From positions 1-46,720 of the forward strand of contig NZ_QZCG01000022.1 in the NCBI RefSeq assembly GCF_003591515.1: a stretch of DNA of 46,720 bases, written 5' to 3'. A program made the translations under genes and the position numbers. Positions 23,025 to 31,079 of the stretch are shown piece by piece. Under the pieces are notes generated by a model, which did not search any database, was not told the origin of the DNA, and saw nothing but the letters and a program-made list of their open reading frames with translations. Source of the DNA: Paracoccus onubensis (GTDB taxonomy: Bacteria; Pseudomonadota; Alphaproteobacteria; Rhodobacterales; Rhodobacteraceae). Positions within the stretch are counted from its first letter, which is position 1. Each line of letters begins with the position of its first letter.

Positions 23025-24497
23025 ATGACCAAGCATTCCACCGATCTCCGGACCTTGTTGCGCGATCCATCGCTGCTGGAAACCCGTGCCTTCCTGGCCG
23101 GTGAATGGGTCGATGCCAAAGATGGCAAGACCTTCGATGTGGTCAATCCGGCGCGCGGTGACGTCATCGCGCAGGTTGCCGATCTAAGCCGGGACGAGGC
23201 GGCAGCGGCGATTGCGGCCGCGGCAGCCGCGATGAAGGACTGGGCCGCGCGCACCGCCAAGGACCGCGCGCAGATCATGCGCAAATGGTTCGATCTGATG
23301 ATGGAGAACCAGCAGGATCTGGCCCGCATCCTGACCGCCGAGATGGGCAAGCCCTTTGCCGAAGCGCAGGGCGAAATCGCCTATGGCGCCAGCTTCATCG
23401 AATGGTTCGGCGAAGAGGCCAAGCGCGTCTATGGCGAAACCATCCCCGGCCATATGCCTGACAAGCGCCTGTCGGTGATCCGTCAGCCGATCGGCGTGGT
23501 GGCCAGCATCACGCCCTGGAACTTCCCCAATGCGATGATCGCCCGCAAGGCCGCGCCGGCGCTGGCGGTGGGCTGCGGCTTTGTCGCGCGGCCCGCAGCG
23601 GAAACCCCGCTTTCGGCGCTTGCCATGGCGGTGCTTGCCGAACGCGCCGGTTTCCCGAAAGGCATCCTGTCCGTCATCACATCATCCCGCTCGAGCGAGA
23701 TCGGCAAGGAGTTCTGCGAGAATCCGAATGTGCGCAAGCTGACCTTCACCGGCTCGACCGAAGTCGGGCGCATTCTGCTGCGGCAGGCCGCCGATCAGGT
23801 GCTGAAATGCAGCATGGAACTGGGCGGCAACGCACCGTTCATCGTCTTTGACGATGCCGATCTGGATGCGGCTGTCGAAGGGGCGATGGCCTCGAAGTTC
23901 CGGAATAACGGGCAGACCTGCGTCTGCGCGAACCGGATCTATGTGCAGGCCGGTGTCTACGACGAATTCGCGAAGCGGCTGGCCGCGGCCGTGGACAAGC
24001 TGCAGGTCGGCGACGGGTTGGAGGACGGAATCACCACAGGCCCGCTGATCAACGAGGCTGCGGTCGAGAAGGTCGAAGAGCATATCAAGGATGTGCTGGA
24101 TCACGGCGGCGCGGTCGTCACCGGCGGAAGCCGGATGGAGGGGTTGTTCTTCGACCCGACCGTGGTGACCGGCGTGCGTGACGATATGAAGGTTGCGACC
24201 GAGGAAACCTTTGGTCCGCTTGCCCCGCTGTTCAAATTCGATACCGAGGAAGAGGTGATCGAACGCGCGAATAACACCATCTTCGGACTGGCCTGCTATT
24301 TCTATGCTCGCGATGTGGGTCGCATCACGCGGGTGCAGGAGGCGTTGGAATACGGGATCGTCGGCGTGAATTCCGGCATCATCTCGACCGAGGTCGCGCC
24401 GTTCGGCGGCGTCAAGCAGTCCGGACTGGGCCGCGAAGGCAGCCGTCACGGCATCGAGGATTTTCTTGAGATGAAATATATCTGCCTGTCGATCTGA
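23025..24497 (+). CDS. gabD: Succinate-semialdehyde dehydrogenase (NAD(P)+)
   Basis: A 490-aa aldehyde dehydrogenase of the GabD class that oxidises succinic semialdehyde to succinate, the last step of GABA catabolism. Seen are the coenzyme site ITPWNFPNAMIARKAAPALA, Glu265 in MELGGNAPFIVFDDADLD and catalytic Cys299 in GQTCVCANR. The second Cys two residues later matches the redox-switch cysteine reported in some GabD enzymes. The C-terminal GGVKQSGLGREGSRHGIEDF is typical of GabD. Start has AAAGAGG. A 3'-end element and a strong terminator follow. No gabT is adjacent, so the substrate is inferred from family. Confidence 0.9.
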   Translation: MTKHSTDLRTLLRDPSLLETRAFLAGEWVDAKDGKTFDVVNPARGDVIAQVADLSRDEAAAAIAAAAAAMKDWAARTAKDRAQIMRKWFDLMMENQQDLARILTAEMGKPFAEAQGEIAYGASFIEWFGEEAKRVYGETIPGHMPDKRLSVIRQPIGVVASITPWNFPNAMIARKAAPALAVGCGFVARPAAETPLSALAMAVLAERAGFPKGILSVITSSRSSEIGKEFCENPNVRKLTFTGSTEVGRILLRQAADQVLKCSMELGGNAPFIVFDDADLDAAVEGAMASKFRNNGQTCVCANRIYVQAGVYDEFAKRLAAAVDKLQVGDGLEDGITTGPLINEAAVEKVEEHIKDVLDHGGAVVTGGSRMEGLFFDPTVVTGVRDDMKVATEETFGPLAPLFKFDTEEEVIERANNTIFGLACYFYARDVGRITRVQEALEYGIVGVNSGIISTEVAPFGGVKQSGLGREGSRHGIEDFLEMKYICLSI

Positions 24498-24517
24498 CCG
24501 CGGCGGCAGCCCCTTAT

Positions 24518-24544
24518 TTCTTCTTCATGCAGATATCTTCGGGG
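24518..24544 (+). repeat. 3'-end element, diverged copy (CATGCAGATATC form)
   Basis: TTCTTCTTCATGCAGATATC then TTCGGGG, beginning 20 nt after the gabD stop. It aligns with the CTTCTTCTTTGTCC form with one gap: the pyrimidine tract, the central ATA and the CGGGG end are shared. As in copy 2, a GC-rich hairpin follows within about 6 nt. Confidence 0.65.
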
Positions 24545-24549
24545 CGAGT

Positions 24550-24578
24550 GCGGGAGGGCAGACCGCCCTCCCGCTTTC
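24550..24578. terminator. Terminator between gabD and the transglutaminase gene
   Basis: A perfect 10-bp stem, GCGGGAGGGC with GCCCTCCCGC, around AGACC, followed by TTTCG. It lies in the 103-bp gap between convergent genes and may serve both strands, though only the plus side has a T-tract. Confidence 0.75.
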
Positions 24579-24600
24579 GCGGGACGCCCGGCTTCCGCTT

Positions 24601-25410
24601 TTATTGCTCCATCTCTTCGACCTGAACCCGAATGGCCAGCCGTTCGGCGCCGGTACCCATGGCCACGCCGCGGATCGGCGCCGCATCCGAAGCGTCAAGG
24701 CCGGATCCCAGCCGCACATAGCGCTCGTCCGGGCAACATCTGTTGGCGGCGTCGAAACCAACCCAACCCAGATTTCCGACATGGATTTCCGCCCAGGCAT
24801 GGGCGGCCTCATGCGCCTGACCATCCGCCGTGGAATGCAGATAGCCCGATACGTAGCGAGCAGGAAGTTCCCGCAAGCGCGCGACGGTGATCAATGCATG
24901 GGCATGATCCTGACAGACCCCTTGACCCAGGGCGAATGCTTCGGCGGCGGTCGTATGGGTTTCGGTGACGCCGGGGCGGAAGGCAATCGCGGCGGCGATC
25001 AAGGCCGACAGCCCATGCGCAAGCTCCAGATGATCGCCGGTCGTTTCCAGCGACATCGCAGCTTCCCGCAATGCCTTGTCAGGCGCGGTCGCATGGGTTG
25101 AACGCAAATAGGCCAGCGGATGGATCATTTCGCGATGCCCGCGCAGGACGCCCGCCGTGTCGCGGGTCTCGACATGGCCGCTGATCCTGACCGAGACCTC
25201 CTCTGCCGGGCCGCGCAGGGTCCAGCCCTCGACCCAGTCGCCGGCGCCGTCGCGGAAGCCCGGGCCGCGAATGCCGCCGGGGATTTCAATTCGCCAGTCA
25301 TGGGTTTTCTGTCCCTCGAAGATCGAAGGAGTCAGGCGCAGGCTTTGCACCAGATTGCGGATCGGCTGGTCATAGCCATAGGTGGTTTCATGCGAAATGC
25401 GCAGCTTCAT
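24601..25410 (-). CDS. Transglutaminase-like cysteine protease-fold protein
   Basis: A 269-aa protein with a bacterial transglutaminase N-terminal region (MKLRISHETTYGYDQPIRNL, LVQSLRLTP) and a transglutaminase-like domain with the full triad: Cys166 in GQGVCQDHAHAL, His204 in AAHAWAEI and Asp220 in WVGFDAAN. No signal peptide is seen, so it is probably cytosolic and could be a peptidase or amide-cleaving enzyme. It lies 3 nt after the alpha-E gene, third in a tight operon with the ATP-grasp protein. The conserved trio is thought to make or edit a peptide-like bond, but the substrate is unknown. Confidence 0.88.
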   Translation of the reverse strand: MKLRISHETTYGYDQPIRNLVQSLRLTPSIFEGQKTHDWRIEIPGGIRGPGFRDGAGDWVEGWTLRGPAEEVSVRISGHVETRDTAGVLRGHREMIHPLAYLRSTHATAPDKALREAAMSLETTGDHLELAHGLSALIAAAIAFRPGVTETHTTAAEAFALGQGVCQDHAHALITVARLRELPARYVSGYLHSTADGQAHEAAHAWAEIHVGNLGWVGFDAANRCCPDERYVRLGSGLDASDAAPIRGVAMGTGAERLAIRVQVEEMEQ

Positions 25411-25413
25411 GAC

Positions 25414-26370
25414 TCAGGATCCTCCCAGGAAATAATCCTGATGCACCTGGTTCGACACCGCCGCGATCTCGCCGATGAACCAGCTCAGAAATTCGTGCAG
25501 CCCCTCGTCGAAGATTGCGTCGATATCGCGTTCTTGCAGCGCGTCCAGCGTCAGCTTCGCCCGATCGCGGGCGGTTGCGGGCACATCATCGCCATAGCGG
25601 CGGGCAAGGCCGTCGAGATGCCAGACCGTTTCGTAAAGCGAGGTGATCAGCGAACGCGGGCTTTCGCCGTTCAGGATCAGGAAATCGGCCACGCCGCCTG
25701 CGGTGATGTCGCCGCCATAGGCCCAGTGAAAGGCGCGATGCGCCGAAAGCGCCCGCAGGATGACCATCCATTGATAGGTATCGAGGCCGGAACCGACGAA
25801 TTCGACCCGTGGCAGCAGCACGAAATATTTGACATCCAGCAGGCGGGCGGTGGCATCCGCCCGCTCCAGTCCGAAGCCGATATGGATGAAATGCCAGCCA
25901 TCGTTGCGCAATTGCGTCGCGTTGATCGCGCCCCGCACGGTTGATGTATGCCCGGTGGTGAAGTCGGTCAGGGTGGCGGTGTCCAGCTTGGCGCGCGGGG
26001 TTTTCTCGATCCTGCGCAATTCCTGATAGGTGACGTTAAGCGCGTCCCACACCTGAGAGGTCAGGGCGGTGCGCACGATCCGGCCTGCTTCGCGGGCCTT
26101 TTCAACGCAGGACACGACGGATGACGGATTCTCGCGGTCGAAGAAAAAGAATTCCTCGATATTCTCCTGCGTGATCTCTCCATATTTCCGCAGAAACAGA
26201 TCCGAGGTTCCCGAAGCCTGAAGCAACGAGTTCCATTCGTTCCGGTAACCTGCATCGGAATTCGGCAGGAGCGTGATCCTTTGTCCGACATCCAGCAGGC
26301 GGGCGGCGGTTTCGGCGCGTTCGAGATGGCGGCCCATCCAGAACAGGTTCGAGGCGGTGCGGCTGAGCAT
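25414..26370 (-). CDS. Alpha-E domain protein (DUF403)
   Basis: A 318-aa, mostly alpha-helical protein that begins MLSRTASNLFWMGRHLERAE, the hallmark of the alpha-E family. Further conserved segments are FVEEFFFFD-like IEEFFFFDRENPSSV, YQELRR and FIHIGFGLERADATARLLDV. No catalytic residues are known for the family. Start at 26370 has GGGGAGGAT; the 16 codons upstream overlap the ATP-grasp gene's 3' end and lack conservation. Middle gene of the operon, always found with the circularly permuted ATP-grasp protein, to which it presumably binds. Confidence 0.9.
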   Translation of the reverse strand: MLSRTASNLFWMGRHLERAETAARLLDVGQRITLLPNSDAGYRNEWNSLLQASGTSDLFLRKYGEITQENIEEFFFFDRENPSSVVSCVEKAREAGRIVRTALTSQVWDALNVTYQELRRIEKTPRAKLDTATLTDFTTGHTSTVRGAINATQLRNDGWHFIHIGFGLERADATARLLDVKYFVLLPRVEFVGSGLDTYQWMVILRALSAHRAFHWAYGGDITAGGVADFLILNGESPRSLITSLYETVWHLDGLARRYGDDVPATARDRAKLTLDALQERDIDAIFDEGLHEFLSWFIGEIAAVSNQVHQDYFLGGS

Positions 26371-26386
26371 CTCTGATCCTCCCCTC

Positions 26387-27799
26387 TTATTCCGACAGGA
26401 CCCAGGTGTCCTTGACACCCCCGCCCTGGGACGAGTTGACGACCAGACTTCCCTCGCGCAATGCCACGCGGGTCAGCCCGCCCGGCACCAGCTCGATCCT
26501 GTCGCCGCACAGACAGAAGGGGCGCAGATCGACATGGCGCGGCGCGATGCCTTCCTCGACGAAAGTCGGGCAGGTCGAAAGCGCCAGCGTGGGCTGGGCG
26601 ATGTAATTCGAGGGATTGGCCTCGATCTTCTTGCGGAAGGTTTCGATCTCTTCCTTGACGGCTTTCGGGCCGACCAGCATCCCATACCCGCCCGAGCCGT
26701 GAACCTCTTTCACCACCAGATCGGGCAGGTTTGCCATGACATATCTGTAGTCGTCGTCTTTCCACAGCGTCCATGTCCGGACGTTGTTCAACAGGGGCTC
26801 CTCGCCCAGATAGAAGCGGATCATTTCGGGGACGAATGTATAGATCGCCTTGTCGTCCGCCACACCCGCGCCCGGGGCAGAACAGATAGACACCCCGCCC
26901 GAGCGATAGGCATCCATAAGGCCCGGCACGCCAAGCATGGAATCGGGCCGGAAGCACAGCGGATCAAGGAACGGATCGTCGATCCGGCGATAGATCACAT
27001 CGACACGTTTCGGCCCCTGTGTTGTGCGCATATAGACGAATTCGCCATCGACAAACAGATCGGCGCCCTCGACCAGTTCGAGGCCCATCAGGTTGGCAAG
27101 AAAGCTGTGTTCGTAATAGGCGCTGTTGAAATGGCCCGGTGTCAGGATCACGCAGGTCGGGCGGCCCTGGCATTTCGCCGGAGCAACGGATTCCAATGTG
27201 CGGCGCAGAAGCTCGGGATACTGATCCACGGGCTCGATATGGTTCTTGCGGAAAAGCTGCGGAAACATGCGCATCATGATCTCGCGGTTTTCCAGCATGT
27301 AGCTGACACCGGAAGGCGTGCGGCAATTATCCTCAAGCACGAAGAATTCGTCCTTGGCGGTGCGGACAAGGTCGATGCCGATGATATGGCTGTAAACCCC
27401 GCGCGGAGGGACCACGCCGACAACCGCCTTTTCATAGGCGTCGTTCTGATAGACCAGCCGCGCCGGGATACGCCCCGCCCGGATGATCTCACCCCGGCCG
27501 TAAACATCGCGCAGAAAGGCGTTGAGGGCGCGGGCGCGCTGCTTGATGCCGCGTTCAAGCCTGCGCCACTCGGCCTGTTCGAAGACGCGGGGCATCATGT
27601 CGAAGGGGATCAGCCGGTCAGGATCGCCGCCTTCGCCGTAAACGGCGAAGGTGATGCCGATACGCCGGAACAGCGCCTCGGCCTCGGCCTGTTTCATCTG
27701 CCGGAAATCCTCTGGCATCGTCCTGACCCATTCGCTCAGCCGAGCATAGGGTTCACGGACGGCCTCGCCCTCGAACATTTCGTTGTAATGCACCATCAT
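26387..27799 (-). CDS. Circularly permuted type-2 ATP-grasp protein
   Basis: A 470-aa protein of the DUF404/DUF407 (CP_ATPgrasp) group. Recognisable parts are PFDMMPRVFEQAEWRRLERG near residue 75, FLRDVYGRGEIIRAG, ARLVYQNDAYEKAV, FFVLEDNCRTPSGVSYMLEN, then the ATP-grasp core with VILTPGHFNSAYYEHSFLA and the C-terminal VKEVHGSGGYGMLVGP. ATP-grasp enzymes couple ATP hydrolysis to carboxylate-amine ligation, so a peptide or amide ligase is the expected activity. First gene of the operon, 16 nt before alpha-E. Start ATG 27799 has a weak GGGGG site; 27796 is also possible. Product unknown. Confidence 0.9.
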   Translation of the reverse strand: MMVHYNEMFEGEAVREPYARLSEWVRTMPEDFRQMKQAEAEALFRRIGITFAVYGEGGDPDRLIPFDMMPRVFEQAEWRRLERGIKQRARALNAFLRDVYGRGEIIRAGRIPARLVYQNDAYEKAVVGVVPPRGVYSHIIGIDLVRTAKDEFFVLEDNCRTPSGVSYMLENREIMMRMFPQLFRKNHIEPVDQYPELLRRTLESVAPAKCQGRPTCVILTPGHFNSAYYEHSFLANLMGLELVEGADLFVDGEFVYMRTTQGPKRVDVIYRRIDDPFLDPLCFRPDSMLGVPGLMDAYRSGGVSICSAPGAGVADDKAIYTFVPEMIRFYLGEEPLLNNVRTWTLWKDDDYRYVMANLPDLVVKEVHGSGGYGMLVGPKAVKEEIETFRKKIEANPSNYIAQPTLALSTCPTFVEEGIAPRHVDLRPFCLCGDRIELVPGGLTRVALREGSLVVNSSQGGGVKDTWVLSE

Positions 27800-27836
27800 C
27801 CCCCGAACTCAGAACAACAATAACCCTTGCGGGACT

Positions 27837-27851
27837 TCATGGTTACCATGA
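27837..27851. promoter_or_regulatory. Palindrome upstream of the ATP-grasp operon
   Basis: TCATGG-TTA-CCATGA is a perfect 6-bp inverted repeat 38 bp upstream of the ATP-grasp start codon, in the expected promoter region. No clear -35/-10 pair was found. The 396-bp gap 27800-28195 also holds the long repeat at 28000-28120 and no credible gene. Confidence 0.35.
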
Positions 27852-27999
27852 TTGGAGACGGTTTGCCCGATGTCCATAGCGGAATATACCGGTCGCGGTC
27901 ACAAGTCCGAACATAAAGGAACTGCCTGCCGGAAGCAGGGGAAAAGCGGGTTTTCGTTGATGAATTGTGCAGATCGGGAATTGGAGCAGGTCGGGTTGG

Positions 28000-28120
28000 A
28001 TCGGAAACGCCGGTTACTTGCGTCGCGCGACGGCCGGGGCCAGCCCGTCGCCAACAGGTCTCTCGAACCAGCGGCGCTGCCCGCCGGCGACGCCCGGAAG
28101 GTATTTGGACAAAGAAGAAG
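28000..28120 (-). repeat. 3'-end element, long form, copy 3
   Basis: A 121-bp sequence matching the reverse strand of 18666-18784 with about ten differences. On the minus strand it starts CTTCTTCTTTGTCC, 75 nt after the stop of the DUF3035 lipoprotein gene. The stem seen in copy 2 is only partly kept here (GTCGCC with GGCGAC at the base; the inner positions differ). Confidence 0.85.
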
Positions 28121-28195
28121 GGGAGGGCGCGAATCCGGTCCCGTGTGACGTGTTTTAGGCGGATCGGGAATCCGGTTGCGCGGTTTGGGTGCCGG

Positions 28196-28720
28196 TCACT
28201 CCTCGGCGGGGGCGGGATTGGCCGTGACCGTGCGTGCGCCCGCACGCTGCCAGCGTTCGAGTTCGGGCAGGGGATCAAGCGATTGCCGGCGATAGGCGCG
28301 ATAATAGGTGCTGCTTCCCGCCACACGCTCTAGCACGCGGGGTTGGTTTCGCGCGCGCCATTTCTGATCGCTTTGGGCCAGCGTCGTGCGGATCGCCGGA
28401 TCGCTTCCCCCGCGCGAGGCATAGGCCACCAGTCCCTGATCCGAGGCCGCGACACCCTGATCCGCCAATGCGCCGGGATTGCCGCCAAGAGCCGCGACCG
28501 CATCCGCCTCGGGCGTGGGATCGGTGATATTCGACCCTCCGGGCGTGGGCGTGGGCAACAGCGCCAGATCGGGAGGCATCGAAATCGGACGGGTCGGCAG
28601 AATGGCGAATTCATCCGGTGAATTCTGACCAGCGGTCAGGTTCATCAGCTTTGCGTTATTGCCGCAGCCGGCCAAGCCCGCAAATACCGCGATTCCGATT
28701 GTCAGCGAGATGACCCGCAT
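28196..28720 (-). CDS. DUF3035 outer-membrane lipoprotein (BamF-like)
   Basis: A 174-aa lipoprotein with a signal peptide and lipobox LAGC, Cys19 being the lipidated residue. The conserved DUF3035 motif follows: SPDEFAILPTRPISMPPDLA, with LPTPTPGG after it. Alphaproteobacterial proteins of this type include BamF, a lipoprotein of the outer-membrane protein assembly complex, so a role in beta-barrel assembly is plausible. Start at 28720 has AAGGGG and places the signal peptide at the N-terminus. It lies 35 nt after lspA, which encodes the peptidase that would process it. Confidence 0.8.
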   Translation of the reverse strand: MRVISLTIGIAVFAGLAGCGNNAKLMNLTAGQNSPDEFAILPTRPISMPPDLALLPTPTPGGSNITDPTPEADAVAALGGNPGALADQGVAASDQGLVAYASRGGSDPAIRTTLAQSDQKWRARNQPRVLERVAGSSTYYRAYRRQSLDPLPELERWQRAGARTVTANPAPAEE

Positions 28721-28755
28721 GATCTGCCCCTTTTGCCATTTTCCCCTTTCTAACC

Positions 28756-29397
28756 TCAATTTTCAGGCTCGTCACGGGTCTTGTCGGTTTTGTCAGCAGC
28801 AGGCCCCGTGCGGCGTGGCCTTCGTGCCGGTTTCTCCGGTTCCGGCTTCTTCTGCGGCATCAGAACAAGCCCGATGGCACCCGCGAAGATCGAGATATCC
28901 GCGACGTTGAAACTGTAGGGGTTCTGCCAGTTGGGCAGCGACATGTTCAGGAAATCGGCGACCGCGCCATAGGTAAGCCGGTCAATGACATTTCCAAGCG
29001 CCCCGCCGATCAGCAATCCGGCGGATATCCGCGCAAGTGGACCGGGCGCGGTCCGCCTGATCCAGATCCAGACCCATAGCGAAATCGCAATCGCGATGCC
29101 GATCAGAACCCAGCGCATCGCCGACTCGTCCGAGGCGAACAGCCCGAAATTCACGCCGGGATTCCACGCCATGCGCAAATTGAGCCAGGGCGGCAGCAGG
29201 TCGATTTCCTGCACCCGGTCCAGCCGCAGGATGTGCACGACCCAGTATTTCAACGCCTGATCAAGCGCGATGACTGCCGCTACGATCCAGCCCGTCAGCC
29301 GCATATCCGCCCGGACCGGCGCGGGGGCGGTCTTGGGCTTGCGCGGGGCGTGCAGCTTTGCGTTGCCGTCGCCTGTGGATTTCCGCTGCTCAGCCAT
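28756..29397 (-). CDS. lspA: Lipoprotein signal peptidase LspA with charged N- and C-terminal tails
   Basis: A 213-aa inner-membrane aspartyl peptidase that removes signal peptides from prolipoproteins. Conserved boxes are DQALKYWVV, WNPGVNFGLF, GNVIDRL with catalytic Asp139 and FNVADISIFAG with Asp167, and four TM helices are visible. ATG 29397 overlaps the purH stop as TGATG, which argues for coupling, but adds a 31-residue basic tail before the usual MRLTGW start (29304, the alternative). A 30-residue charged tail follows the last helix. GC-rich third codon positions support translation of the N-terminal tail. Confidence 0.92.
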   Translation of the reverse strand: MAEQRKSTGDGNAKLHAPRKPKTAPAPVRADMRLTGWIVAAVIALDQALKYWVVHILRLDRVQEIDLLPPWLNLRMAWNPGVNFGLFASDESAMRWVLIGIAIAISLWVWIWIRRTAPGPLARISAGLLIGGALGNVIDRLTYGAVADFLNMSLPNWQNPYSFNVADISIFAGAIGLVLMPQKKPEPEKPARRPRRTGPAADKTDKTRDEPEN

Positions 29398-30986
29398 CAG
29401 TGACGGAAATGCCGCTGTCCGGTGAAGACCATCGCCAGTCCCAGACGGTTGGCGGCGGCGATCACCTCATCGTCGCGCATCGAGCCGCCGGGCTGGATCA
29501 CCGCTTTTGCGCCCGCCTCGGCCAATGCCTCTATCCCGTCGGCAAAGGGAAAGAAGGCGTCAGAGGCGACTGCCGCTCCTTCGGTCAGCGGTGCGGGCAG
29601 GCCAAGCGCCTTGGCCATGTCTTCGGATTTGCGCCGCCCGATCCGGGTCGAGTCGACGCGGCTCATCTGACCCGCGCCGATGCCGACAGTCGCCATATCC
29701 CTGGCGTAAACGATGGCATTGGATTTGACATGCTTGGCGACCGTCCATGCGAAAAGCATGTCGTTCAGCTCCTGATCCGAGGGCTGACGCTCGGTCACGA
29801 TCCGCAAGGCATCGCGCGAGACATGCCCGTTGTCGCGTCCCTGCACCAGAAAACCGCCCGCGACCTGCCGGAAGGTCATGCCCCCGGCTTTCGGATCGGG
29901 CAGCCCGCCGGTGGTCAGCAGCCGCAGGTTCTTCTTGGCGGCGAAGATGCGTTTTGCGTCCTCATCCGCATCCGGCGCAATGACGACCTCGGTGAAGATT
30001 TTCACGATCTCTTCGGCTGTCGGCCCGTCGAGCGGCTGATTCAATGCGACGATACCGCCGAAAGCCGAGGTATGGTCGCAGTCGAAAGCGCGCTTATAGG
30101 CCTCGATCGCCGTTTCGCCACGCGCCACGCCGCAGGGATTGGCGTGTTTGATGATGGCGCAGGCGGGGCCGTCGGCAGGGTCGAATTCGGCTGCCAGCTC
30201 AAAAGCGGCATCGGTGTCATTGATATTGTTGTAGCTGAGTTCCTTGCCCTGCCATTGCTTCGCCGTGGAAACGCCCGGGCGGGCTTCGCCGGTCACGTAG
30301 AAGGCCGCCGCCTGATGCGGGTTCTCGCCATAGCGCAATCCCTGCGCCAAAGTTCCCGCAAAGGCCCGGCGGCGGGGGGTGTCCTCGCCGATCGCTTGCG
30401 CCATCCAGGTCGATACGGCGGCGTCATAGGCGGCGGTGCGGGCATAGGCGATCTGGGCCTGTCGCTGACGGAATTCCAGCGTGGTGTGGTCGTCATTGGC
30501 GTCCAGTTCCGCCAGAAGCGCGTCGTAATCCTGCACATCCACGATGACATTGACGAAACCGTGGTTCTTTGCGGCCGCCCGGATCATCGCAGGACCGCCG
30601 ATATCGATATTCTCGATGCAATCCTCGTAAGAGGCGCCTTTGGCCACGGTTTCCTCGAACGGGTAGAGATTCACCACCAGCAGATCGATGGGGCCGATGC
30701 CATGCGCCTTCATCGCCGCCAGATGCTCTTCATTGTCGCGCAGCGCCAGCAAGCCGCCATGCACGGCAGGATGCAGCGTCTTGACGCGGCCATCCATCAT
30801 TTCGGGGAAGCCGGTTACATCGGCCACATCCACCACGGTCAGTCCCGCCTCGCGCATGGCCCCTGCGCTGCCTCCTGTCGAGAGGATCTCGATCCCGCGC
30901 GCAGCGAGTTTCCGGGCGAATTCGATCAGCCCGGTCTTGTCGGAGACCGAGATCAACGCGCGCTTCAGGGCGATGGGATGGGACAT
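29397..30986 (-). CDS. purH: Bifunctional AICAR formyltransferase / IMP cyclohydrolase
   Basis: A 529-aa enzyme of the last two steps of IMP synthesis. The N-terminal IMP cyclohydrolase (MGS-like) domain has ALISVSDKTGLIEFARKL, STGGSAGAMREAG and GRVKTLHPAVHGGLL; the C-terminal AICAR transformylase domain has LRYGENPHQAAAFY, IIKHANPCGVA, KSNAIVYARD and the end motif QPGGSMRDDEVI. Full length. Start at 30986 has GAGG 7 nt upstream, preferred to 31016. It sits between rsmB (93 nt upstream) and lspA (overlapping), suggesting one long housekeeping operon. Confidence 0.97.
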   Translation of the reverse strand: MSHPIALKRALISVSDKTGLIEFARKLAARGIEILSTGGSAGAMREAGLTVVDVADVTGFPEMMDGRVKTLHPAVHGGLLALRDNEEHLAAMKAHGIGPIDLLVVNLYPFEETVAKGASYEDCIENIDIGGPAMIRAAAKNHGFVNVIVDVQDYDALLAELDANDDHTTLEFRQRQAQIAYARTAAYDAAVSTWMAQAIGEDTPRRRAFAGTLAQGLRYGENPHQAAAFYVTGEARPGVSTAKQWQGKELSYNNINDTDAAFELAAEFDPADGPACAIIKHANPCGVARGETAIEAYKRAFDCDHTSAFGGIVALNQPLDGPTAEEIVKIFTEVVIAPDADEDAKRIFAAKKNLRLLTTGGLPDPKAGGMTFRQVAGGFLVQGRDNGHVSRDALRIVTERQPSDQELNDMLFAWTVAKHVKSNAIVYARDMATVGIGAGQMSRVDSTRIGRRKSEDMAKALGLPAPLTEGAAVASDAFFPFADGIEALAEAGAKAVIQPGGSMRDDEVIAAANRLGLAMVFTGQRHFRH

Positions 30987-31079
30987 ATGGGGCCTCGCAT
31001 ATGGTTTGGCGCTCAAGTAACGTCCCGAGGGCGGAAGGTCCAGTGCGTTGGCGCGTGTCGCTCTGCTTTGGCTCTCCGG

